DNA of 32,137 nucleotides from NCBI GenBank assembly GCA_004114245.1, contig QZWS01000060.1, forward strand, positions 1 through 32,137, given 5' to 3'. Positions 1 through 9,163 of this stretch are shown here, piece after piece. The stretch is from Zoopage sp. CT-All. Taxonomy: Eukaryota; Zoopagomycota; Zoopagomycetes; Zoopagales; Zoopagaceae. The number at the start of each line of letters is the position of its first letter. Within the stretch, counting starts at the first letter, position 1. The position numbers and the translations under genes were made by a program. The notes below the pieces were generated by a model. That model searched no databases. It was given only the letters and a program-made list of their open reading frames with translations, and was not told where the DNA came from.

Positions 1-86
1 TCAACTCTTAGATATACAGCAAATTTCACACCCATATCGCCTCTAACACATTCACACACATCCACATACACACACACTATCACACC

Positions 87-2135
87 ATGGTAGCAATACG
101 CGACGTCGTGTTCGCCGTTACCTCCGCGGCAGCGCTCCTTGGACTGGTATGTATCTTTTGGGGCAACGACAGAAGGCGAGAGCCTCACTCCTGGTGTGCG
201 AACTAATCAAAAGAACTCGACGTTTTTTTCCTCTTGTTGTCACATAATAGTTTGCCAGCTTCATCGGTGTCAAGGTCGACAACCCTCCCCACCAGCACAT
301 CTCACCGATCACTGGATTCCCAACATGGCACCAAGTTTATAAAAGTAAGTTTCCGGAGGCGATGGTGGCGAAACGGAAGGAATGTCATATAATGTTTGTT
401 TTTGATTGTATTAAGCAGACTGCGCCCATAAGAATGATCGGACTTGAGAAACCCTTTGTGGACCTGCCCCGCCGCATGATTAACGTTTTTGTGCTTACGT
501 TTTCTCTTTTTTTTCTCTTTTTTTCGTGTGGCGTTCCTCTAGATGAAGTGAAGGAAATCACTGTGTCCTTTACGATGCTGGCTCTGATTTTCAGTGCCGT
601 CGCCGCATATGCAGGCCATCGCGCCACCCGTTCGCCCTCTCGATCGCTCACAGGATTTGTCACAATCTCAACCGGCAACGAGGAATCCTCAACACAGATC
701 AATGAGTTCCTACAGTGGTACATTGATGCCACATTAGTCGCAGTTGTGGGCTACCTATTCTTTGATGTTGGAAAACTCTGGGCTGTGGTCGGCGCATTGC
801 ACAACCAGCTCGAGGTGGCTCTGTTGATCATCCTCCATTCCGGCGGTCGGGTCAGCAGCATGTCTTTCGGCTTGTACATGTTTGCCTATGTGTGCGCCAC
901 CATCGTCCTGAGCGTTTACCTGCAGTGGCCGTTGGATGCGATCTTTTTCAGATGGCAAGGTAAGAAACCAATATATTGTCGGCTCGTACGCCCGTGAGAC
1001 ATGCGTGATATATTTACCGCACTGGTTGTGGGTGTAGGCGCAGACACAAAAGGGGAAGAGACCAAGAGAGTAAGGAGCCACGGGTAAAGGGGTGTGCGGC
1101 CATCCGGGACATGCGACAAGTTGTCCATACAGCATTCCAAAAGTTTTTATGCGACCCACTCTCTGTCACACACACTTCAAGAGCAACATTCCTCGAGGGT
1201 GCAATGGTCGTGACCAACAGGGTGTCATTGAGCGATAGCCTGACGCCGCAGCTAATCAACAATTGCTTCCACTTTACCTAGGACTTTGCTCGGACTTTGG
1301 TTTGATTGTGATGTTTGTGCGCATGTACACGGCGACCAAGAAGCAGCTAGACTCGTTTGGCGACCGTGATCGCCACGACGCGCAGCTCGCCAAGGCTCAG
1401 GAAGAGGCGGACCGTTTGTCACAGGAGCAGCACCATGCCTCGTCCAGCAGCAGCAGACACGCGCCCCCTAGTGGCCCTGCATCGCCCCTGCCAACAACTG
1501 TTCAGTCCCACTCTTCCCACTCTTCCCACTCTTCTCACAACCCCTTGCACCACCTTCAGTCTGGATGGAAGAAGTTTGTCGCCCTTGCACCCACCCTCAA
1601 CAACGATAGTGAGCATATTCCCGGCACCCCGAACGGCAACGGTGCCGCCCACGCCATCTCCCACCCCAGCCCTGGACACCGATTCGCTGGCGAGCCCGCA
1701 CAGACTATTGTCACGTTGAACACGACCACCACCAGCAATGGCTTGAATTCCGGCATCAGCAAGGTCAGCATCGTCGCCTTGAACCAGGACGAGTCGATCT
1801 GGGGAGTGCAATGGCGTAACCCTGACCAGCTCTGGTTGTTGATCGCTGCCTCCATCTTCCATGTGGTCGGCAACTGTGTGACAACCATTTGGGCAACGAG
1901 CATCTATGCCATGGCAGCCTTCCACATCTCCTATGGACTGTCATTCCCACTCTATGCCTACTACCTCTATGTGGACAACCACGCCCTCCGACAGACCAAG
2001 GTGTATATGCCCGAGTTCTCAAAGATCAAGACCTTCACAAGCGCATGCCTTTCTTTGATGGGTGCCACGGCCACAGTCCGCCTTGGACTCTATGTCGCCA
2101 CCAGAGCGGCTAACCATATTATGGAGGCTCTGTAG
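87..2135 (+). CDS. Multi-pass membrane protein of unknown function, 474 aa
   Basis: I do not recognise this family. Four exons join in frame: 87-146, 251-344, 543-959 and 1282-2135, with GT-AG introns of 104, 198 and 322 bases. The product has a hydrophobic N-terminal segment (about residues 6-27), and further hydrophobic stretches near residues 62-80, 115-140, 148-190 and 195-208. A polar loop of roughly 150 residues follows, rich in Ser, His, Pro and Ala, with a run of Ser-His-Ser repeats. Three more hydrophobic stretches close the C-terminal third (starting at PDQLWLLIAA). The loop begins with a charged, possibly helical segment (KKQLDSFGDRD) and probably faces the cytosol. The ATG at 87 is chosen because its frame runs cleanly into the first donor. 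A polyadenylation hexamer lies 93 bases after the stop. The exon structure is well supported; topology is approximate and function is unknown. Confidence 0.8.
1507..1533 (+). repeat. Three 9-base tandem units inside the coding region
   Basis: Three copies of a nine-base unit (cccactctt) encode the Ser-His-Ser repeat of the low-complexity loop in the membrane protein. This is a likely site of in-frame length variation between strains. Confidence 0.85.
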
Positions 2136-2448
2136 TTCTCTCACTGTCTCTCTCTTTTCTTCCGTAATGGTCTTTATGACCCCTGCCACATACCACATAC
2201 CCCAATTCTCCATTTGCTGCATATCAGAATAAAAAAAATAGTGCCATCCTTGTACGTCTGTTGGTCTTGATGAAATATGAAAGAGATCAATTGATTTACA
2301 AAGCTATCAATGTGTTGCGCTTCAGCAGTTTTCTGCTCTCTCTCTCTCTCTTCCAGATGCTTTGCTTCGTCCTTGCTACTTATCAATTGTCGCCATCACT
2401 GTCCCTATCGCGCCTTGTCGGCGCACCAGGGTTTTTGTTTCATGCCGT
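2136..2448. other. Convergent intergenic region, 313 bases
   Basis: This holds the 3' ends of two facing genes. The left gene has an AATAAA at 2228-2233 followed by A-rich sequence. A CT-repeat tract lies near 2336-2356. I see no convincing AATAAA for the gene on the right and no coding sequence. Confidence 0.6.
2228..2233 (+). terminator. Polyadenylation signal AATAAA
   Basis: A canonical hexamer 93 bases after the stop of the membrane-protein gene, followed directly by an A-rich run. Confidence 0.6.
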
Positions 2449-3298
2449 TCAAGGGTTCTCTGCGAAAAAGTAGTTCGCGCCCACGAGTTCAAGCTGCGCG
2501 TTTTGGGTGAAATTCTTGGCCTTGAAGCCTCCTCGGTCCGTGGTCAATGGGGTCGAGAGAGCCGCGACGTTGCTCGAGGGGGTCTGCTTGTAGAGCAAGA
2601 AGACATATCGGTGAGGGCCTGTTCCAGCGGGCGGGGCTGGACCCATGTAGTTGGTCACGACCGTTCCTTGCGAAACACCAGCGGGTTGGAAATCGGAAGA
2701 CCCAGCAATGTTGGAGACGACCCAGTGACGGTATTCGCGGAACTTGGGATCCTTACGACTGGGAGCATCGGGGTCAGTCTAATGTGGTAAAAAAAACGTA
2801 AGAAAAATTTTGGGCAAATGGAGAAAGGAGCGGGACGGTTATGTAAGGTTAAGACGTCATGGTGCCGCGCGAAGAAGAGAGAGAGAAAGTAAAGGGGAGA
2901 CAAACAGGGACTCTTTTGCGGGCGGAAAAAGGACACATCCCATTTGAAGATTGGAAACATACCATGATCAATGTATACTTGTCGCTGGGAGAGTCGGGCT
3001 GGAAGGAAACCTGGGGAGCATGCTGGGTGCCTATTGTTGCATGAATGTTTGCACCCGTCAGAAAATGAAAAAGGAGAGAGCTGAACAGGCTGCTGCTGGG
3101 TCAAACGTGGATGGCTACTATGGGTGTTACGGTGCACTTACCTTTGACAGGGAGCGTGTTGCCGAGCGCTACTTCCCCATCGTTGCCATAGCTGATGACA
3201 AGCGTGGTCTTGGGATGGAAAGAGTCGATAATATCGGGGATGATGCCGTCTTGTCGAAGGGCTGCCTCGGTTGCTTGTTCACTGGTGATAAGAGGCAT
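2449..3298 (-). CDS. TFS1: Phosphatidylethanolamine-binding protein, Tfs1 type, 184 aa
   Basis: Three exons on the minus strand (3142-3298, 2963-3030, 2449-2778) give a full-length PEBP protein of the usual size. The family hallmarks are intact: the anion-pocket motif TDPDAPSR near residues 76-83, and YMGPAPP followed by GPHRYVFLLYKQ, with the His near residue 131. The end (GANYFFAENP) also matches Tfs1. Yeast Tfs1 inhibits carboxypeptidase Y and the Ras GAP Ira2; relatives bind phospholipid headgroups or act as kinase modulators. The second intron's acceptor (AATAG) has a weak pyrimidine tract, but later or earlier choices add stops or lose the match. The ATG at 3298 is preferred; an in-frame upstream start at 3409 would add 37 residues rich in Ser, Leu and Arg. 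The protein is cytosolic, with no signal peptide if the shorter start is used. Confidence 0.92.
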
Positions 3299-4635
3299 GG
3301 CGGTTTGAAGAGTTCTGGGTGTGCTGTAGATAATAAGTTCTTGGCGATCTTTTCTGCGTAAATGCGAAAGGGAAATGGGTGGTGGGAAAGTAGAGAGAGA
3401 AAGAGACAAGGGATGCGTTTATGCATTTTCCCCTCTGACGACGAGTGATGGCATGTTTGTGATCAAATACGGAGGGTCACTCGAAACGTCGCAATATCAC
3501 TTTGGCGTAGACACCCCAAGCAATTGAACTCGATACCGGAGCATTGAGGCCATGAGCAGTAGTGCGATAGGTCCCTCTAGTGGCCCTCTTGGCTACTTCG
3601 TTGAAAGCTCGGTGTTGTATATTTGGATTCTGTTGCCGCGATGCGTTTAGTCACACCTGGTAAGAAAACGTAAATGAGAATATGAGTGAGGTGGGACCAC
3701 CCTCGCCGTGTGCCATCAGGACTGAGATTCGACCTTGTGGTCAGTCTTACCCATGTTCAGATCGTCAATGGCTTCTAGCTCAATGTGGACACGCGTAGCA
3801 AGTGTTTGCCAGTGGTAGCCGGAGATCGTGTTCTTTCCCGTCGCGTTCTGCAAAAAGAAAAAAAGACCAGCTCCCATATGCAAGTGGTGGCTTGTAGCCC
3901 ATGGCGCGACCACTCGATCTGATCGGATCAACCCTTTGTGGGCAGATCAGGGCAAGCCTGAGATCACCTTCTTTGCCTCAAGGACTCCCTCCCTGGTTTA
4001 CGATCCTTCTTCCCCTTCTTCCTCACACTTCTCTCGCTCGGCTCCTCTCGTCCTCTCGCATCATCACAACATTTGAGGCCCCAATTCCGCACACATTTCT
4101 GCACTTCTCCGAGGCGCGTCACCTCGCCTGCCCTCAATTAACTAGAAATCGAGTCATCTCTTTTTACCCTCCGTCTTTGCGTCACACGAAGCACCTCCCT
4201 TCCCCACCCCACTCTTTCAACCCTTCGATTGTGCTGTCCATTCCTTTGAACACTCTGTCCCTTTCTGAAAAACCCTTGACATCTGCGCTGCCTCTTTGAG
4301 CAACCAGTTCCGGACAAGATCACTCTGGCAACGGCCACCGTTCATCATCCTTTTTCCCAACCCCCTTTTGATTCCCAGCCATCTTTCCAGGAGTAGCGCG
4401 GAGAAAAAATAGCGAACAAAAAAAGAACACTCTGCATTTCACACCCCCAGGACATCGTTCTTCATTCCTTGGAGCAAGCATCCGCTTAGACCAGACAACC
4501 CTCCCAGTGCACCGCCTGTCCCGAGACTTCTGGCCTCGTCGCACAAGAACCAAAAAAAGAACCAAACCTACTATCCAACCCTTGTCCCAACCATCCAGCG
4601 GAGCCAGCAAAGAAAGCCCTTAACGACATACCGCT
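3299..4635. other. Divergent promoter region between the PEBP and Mdv1 genes
   Basis: About 1.3 kb separates two start codons. The right part (about 3965-4635) is strongly pyrimidine-rich on the plus strand, with many CCCTTCC, TCTCTC and ACACTTC stretches; it is probably the promoter and long leader of the Mdv1 gene. The left part contains spliced-looking minus-strand sequence described separately. No TATA box is obvious. Confidence 0.5.
3577..3847 (-). CDS. Doubtful small gene or exons, minus strand
   Basis: A 97-base segment (3751-3847) is preceded on the minus strand by an unusually good acceptor (T-rich tract then TTTGCAG) and followed by a good donor (GTAAGA). It is open in only one frame and reads NATGKNTISGYHWQTLATRV and onward for 32 codons. 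The next acceptor (TTACCAG, exon start 3656) keeps the frame and adds 25 codons to a stop at 3577-3579. A competing acceptor further in opens a different 49-codon frame ending near 3473. No convincing first exon was found, and I do not recognise the peptide. It could be a small real gene, an upstream noncoding transcript, or chance. Confidence 0.25.
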
Positions 4636-7312
4636 ATGATGGCATCGGCAGGGCCTTCGTCCTCCCGGAATAAGAATAAACAGACTGGAGGTGCGTCACA
4701 GAAGCCCTCCTCGGAGCAGTCTGCCTCCCGATCGACGCTGGCCACCTCCCGCGCCAATGCCGCCTTCTCGCAAACCATATCCGGGATTTCCGCCACGGGT
4801 CGATCCATCTCCTCCATGGTCTCGTCGGGACTGCAGCAACCAAGACATCAGATCATGGAACTGCTGCACGCCTTTGATGTCTCTGAACTCGCATCCTCTG
4901 CTCGCCACACTCTGTCGACGACCAGCAGCATCGTGTTCTCACCCCTGACAGTGCAGGCGGTCAAGGGTGATCTGACAGGAATCGCCTCCCTGACGGGGTT
5001 GTCAGGGATGGCCCCACATCTGATGGCGAGCCATTATCTGAAGCGGGCCACCGCCAATGCGCAGGCATTAGCCCTCACAGGAGCCATTCAGGCGACACCC
5101 ATGCCAGCAGACCAGTTACTGGCAGAGGACATTCCAGAACCAGGAGCCCGAGTCTCACTATTCCAGGGGTTCAAGGCCTCATACCCGGGACATTCAAAGA
5201 GTGGAAAGCGTGGCAAAAACCATCACCGGAGGCGAAAGAACGGATTCGGAGTTACAGATGATGATGATCCCAACAGCGCATTCTCTTCTCTTTTGAGCGA
5301 ACGAGAGAGGACTATCAAGGAGCAGGTCAAGCTGCAAGCCCAGAAGGTACAACGAATAACACAAGCAGGCATTGTTTTCTTGCTGAAGCGTGCAATTGAG
5401 TGGACGACAATGCAGTGTGCTAACTAGTTCGCTTCTCTTCCAGACTGTCATTCAGTCCGAGATGGATCAGATCGCTGCATCAATTGAGACACTCCAAGCC
5501 AAGCAGACGAACCTAGGCTTCAAGCTGAGCAAGTTGGCGGAACGTGAGGATGATCTAGCAGACACCTGTATGTTGAGCGCACTGTTGGTAGTTATATCTG
5601 CGAGGAAATGATGTTTGAAGGCAGGCATCCATACTGATAATTCCCGTTTTTTCTGATACTAGTGGGCGACCTGAATGACAAACTTGCGTCGATCTCAGAG
5701 AGGAACAAAACTCGGGATGGTCAACGTAAGAAGACTTTGAAATGCTTCTATTGTGATGATGTATGCGAGACGTGCGATTTTTTTTTCTCACATCTGATCA
5801 CAAAAATCGCCTTACATCGACACAGCGCTACAATTGGAGTACAGAGAAGAGACCAGGGACTCGGGAACGTGCATGCATACGTTTTACGGACATGACGGAA
5901 TTGTCACCAGTCTCGACCTTAATGGACCTTATGGCACATTGGTGACGGCATCAAGAGACAGGACGACCCGCGTTTGGGATCTGACCACTTTCAAATGTCT
6001 CGGCCAGTTGCCAGGACACGAAGACTATGTAGAATGCATGCAGATCACTCAGCACACACTGGTGACTGGATCAAGAGACAACACCATCCGAACCTGGAAC
6101 TTGGCGGATCTGAATCATCAGCAGCAGGGATCTCGCTCGTCCTCACCTTCGCCCTCTGAATCAAGCGGCAGCTCGAACCACGTCAACGGAAAATCGACCG
6201 ACAATGAAGGGTATGAGTACGCAAGACCATCCATGGATACAATTGAAACTCTCGATAGCTGCTGGACCAGCACCCTTAGTGGACATACCGGAGATGTGAC
6301 CTGCCTGTACTTTGAGGACAACAAACTGGTAAGGAGATCTGCCATCAGGTTTGCGGCTACTGGTCATTTTGTCACTAGAGTCATCTAACGGTGGCCACCC
6401 TTCACATTCTTTGCTGTAGCTATCTGGCTCTAACGACAAGACTATCAAGGAATGGGATCTGACCACTGGCCAGTGTGTGCTTACAATGGATCTGCTTTGG
6501 GCTATGGGAACTTCCAACTCGTGGTCAGACTGGATGAACGAAACCCCGGATCAGTCTTATGTTGGCGGTCTCCAGTTCTGGCAGTATGCGCTCTGCAGTG
6601 GTACTATTGATGGAGCCATCCGCATGTGGGATCGTAAGTGGCAATGGAATATCACGCTCAACGTGTATCGTCTTTGACCGATGGCCTGCATAGAGGAAAG
6701 GTGGTCTTTTCTCACCTCATCTCTCGTTTTTTATAGTTCGGTCGGGTCAATCACACAGGACTTTGGCTGGCCACACTGGCCCAGTCACGTCATTACAGTT
6801 CGATGAGTACCATGTCGTCAGTGGAAGCATAGACAGGAGTGTGCGGGTATGTCGTAGTGCCAACTTCAAAGGATTGGTTTTGCGCAACTGTTCGGGCTGA
6901 GCTGATCAATAGGGCTAAACTGTGTCATGTATAATCGCTCCCTCTATGTAGATATGGGATCTCAGAACCGGAACTATTCAAGAGATTCTGCAGTACGAGG
7001 ATCCAGTGCGGAGTCTTCAGTTCGACACGTCCAAAATCATTATCGGATCTGGAGAGAGTCTCAAGGTAATGATAGCTACCATGCCTTGTCCTGCTCTATG
7101 CATAGCAGACCAACAGAAAAGCAGAGGTTGCATTTTCTCACTTTTCTAATACCACCTTTTCTTTCTCTTTGCCAATGCAGATATATGACAGGGTCTCTCA
7201 GCAGCACTCGTACTATACAGGACACACCAACTCTGTTGAGAGTGTGCGGTTCAATGACTCGCTGCTCGTTTCGGGAGGTCAGGACTCGACAGTCAGGCTA
7301 TGGAGTCGGTAG
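4636..7312 (+). CDS. MDV1: Mitochondrial fission WD40 adaptor, Mdv1/Caf4 family, 656 aa
   Basis: Mdv1 bridges the outer-membrane anchor Fis1 and the dynamin Dnm1 during mitochondrial division. Eight exons join in frame: 4636-5346, 5444-5567, 5663-5725, 5826-6328, 6420-6633, 6737-6846, 6952-7065 and 7181-7312. The N-terminal third (residues about 60-150) has the helical region that contacts Fis1 in yeast. A coiled coil follows (about 225-310, with [16 protein letters not shown] and [12 protein letters not shown]), then a C-terminal seven-bladed propeller. Blade signatures are clear, including [45 protein letters not shown] and [10 protein letters not shown]. The family-specific segment with WAMG followed by [14 protein letters not shown] is present. 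A Ser-rich insert sits between blades 2 and 3. Length is close to yeast Mdv1 (714). The start could be either of two adjacent ATGs at 4636 and 4639. Confidence 0.93.
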
Positions 7313-7327
7313 AGCACGTACCAAACA

Positions 7328-7333
7328 AATAAA
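7328..7333 (+). terminator. Polyadenylation signal AATAAA
   Basis: A hexamer 16 bases after the Mdv1 stop. The next gene's ATG follows only 137 bases later, so the terminator of one gene and the promoter of the next are nearly superimposed. Confidence 0.6.
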
Positions 7334-7469
7334 ATGACCAAAAAATCATCATCAGGCCGCTCTTGGCGAAAGGGTCGACTTTTCATATTGTGTCCGACAG
7401 TCACCTGCGGTGCATTGAATTCCTCTTTTCACATTCGACCATCTGCAGCTCCCGCATTAGCACATAGCC

Positions 7470-8988
7470 ATGGGTGCAGGAACAACTCCTCACAGCAATG
7501 AAGGCACTTCCACTGGCGAGCGGAATGGACACCCCATGCCACTACAGGTAACTGGGAGTGTGACATGGCGGTCCGTCCATGCAACACGAACGGCGACACT
7601 TTTCCAGCTAACGTCTTTTTGTCGTTTGTCACACTTCTCTCCCTCTGTCTCTCAGAATACCCTAACCACTACCGGAAACCACAGCCCCGATGACGAGCGA
7701 GAATCAAGCATACAACATCGTTCATACAGCTTCGACGAACCCGCACAGGACCCTATCAACGACTCACACGTTCCAGAAGATGAACGGCGGCTGCTGTCCG
7801 AAACAGCTCCGCCGCTGTCGCCGCAGCAACCATACCGTGCAGGATCTCCCATGCAGCACGCACGACCCTCGCCCCCATCACAACCACAGAGCACGACTCA
7901 TACCCGTTTCTCACGGGTCAAAGACTTTTTCTCAAGGTCAAGCACGACAGGAAGTGGGCTCGGACGGCAGGTTGACGCGAGACAAGACGAGCATGTCTCG
8001 CTGACCATGGGTCACGACAACCCCAGCGGAGACAACGAAAGCGACGATCGGCGTTGCCGAATCTGTCTCGAGTCCGACGACGACCCCGATTCAGAACAAG
8101 GCCACCTCATCTCACCCTGTCTCTGCAAAGGGTCAGCAAGATATATCCATCTGGGCTGCCTACAGCAATGGCGCGAAGCCTCACCGCGCAAGGAGTCTGC
8201 GTTTTCGTGCGACACCTGCCACTACCGTTACTCGTTCTCGAGGCCATGGATGGCCCATGTCTTGGGCAACGAATCGTTCTTGCATATCGTGACGACCCTC
8301 ATGGTCTTGACCATGATCTATCTGTGCGGCTGGGTGGGGCATGGACTGGAATCTTCAGAAATCTGGCACTGGAAGTCGCTATTGACCGAGTACCCACCAG
8401 AGTCGGGACCGATGCATTTTTTGGGACTGGACGGATGGGATTACGCGTGGGGATTGATCATGTCAGCCATCTTTGGGTTGTTGTTCCTCGCCATCAGCTT
8501 GTGCTTTCTCGATGGCGAGGTGGGCGGCATTGCCATGTGTGCAGGATGCGGTGACGGATGTGCACCATGCTATGTCGGTGATTGTGCAGCAGGAGAGGGA
8601 GCCGAGTTCATCTTGATCTTCGTCGCCATCATTATGTTCTTCTTTGGGTAAGGCTTTTTGTTACACGCCGATTCTCATTGTCCCAAAAAATCGCACTTGG
8701 GAGCGAGTAAAAGAAGAAATGGTCGTCCCTCACCATCAATGCCCTAATCCTTGCTGATGCAAAAACTACTTTGTTATCGCTTCATTCGTAGAATATTCGG
8801 TGCTTTCGCCGGCATTTATAGAGTGGTTGCAAAGTTCAACAAACAGGCGCTGGATTCCATGAGAGAGGTAAGCGTTCTACTCGCCCAATGCAGTTCAATG
8901 CTGTCATGGCTTCATTCTTTCCGTCCTAACACGCCATTATGTTATCCTTGCTCTTTGAATCCGATAGACGATCCTTGAAGTTAAATAA
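7470..8988 (+). CDS. Membrane RING-CH (MARCH-like) E3 ubiquitin ligase, 388 aa
   Basis: Exons 7470-7547, 7656-8647, 8792-8867 and 8968-8988 join in frame. The first intron is 108 bases long and has no in-frame stop, so reading straight through it would look open. Residues about 158-212 form a RING-CH (C4HC3) zinc finger: CRIC, then PCLCKGSARYIHLGCLQQW, then CDTCHYRYSF. This class recruits E2 enzymes to ubiquitinate membrane proteins. The finger follows a Ser/Pro/His-rich N-terminal region and precedes three hydrophobic segments (about 227-250, 270-292 and 328-355), with a short basic tail ending ETILEVK. The last coding exon has only 21 bases. The gene starts 157 bases after Mdv1. Substrate and compartment cannot be read from sequence; ER, vacuole/endosome and mitochondrial outer membrane are all possible. 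Confidence 0.88.
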
Positions 8989-9013
8989 ATCGTTTGATTT
9001 CTAGTACCATTGC

Positions 9014-9019
9014 AATAAA
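9014..9019 (+). terminator. Polyadenylation signal AATAAA
   Basis: A hexamer 26 bases after the RING-CH stop. A second copy at 8984-8989 overlaps the stop codon itself and is probably too early. Confidence 0.5.
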
Positions 9020-9163
9020 AAAGAAAACCAGGCGTCGTGCTACACTTGTCGCTTCTTTCTGAGGGGAGATGGTTTTTGTTTGTCAAGAATAGAATCTGCT
9101 CTTATGGTCGCTATTTTCGCCAAAGATTAGATATGTAGGTGTGCAGCCGCAGTCGCATGTGTT

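Noticed and set aside
1419..1925. A 168-codon minus-strand frame
   Set aside because: It is antisense to the last exon of the membrane-protein gene, which joins three upstream exons in frame and has membrane segments.
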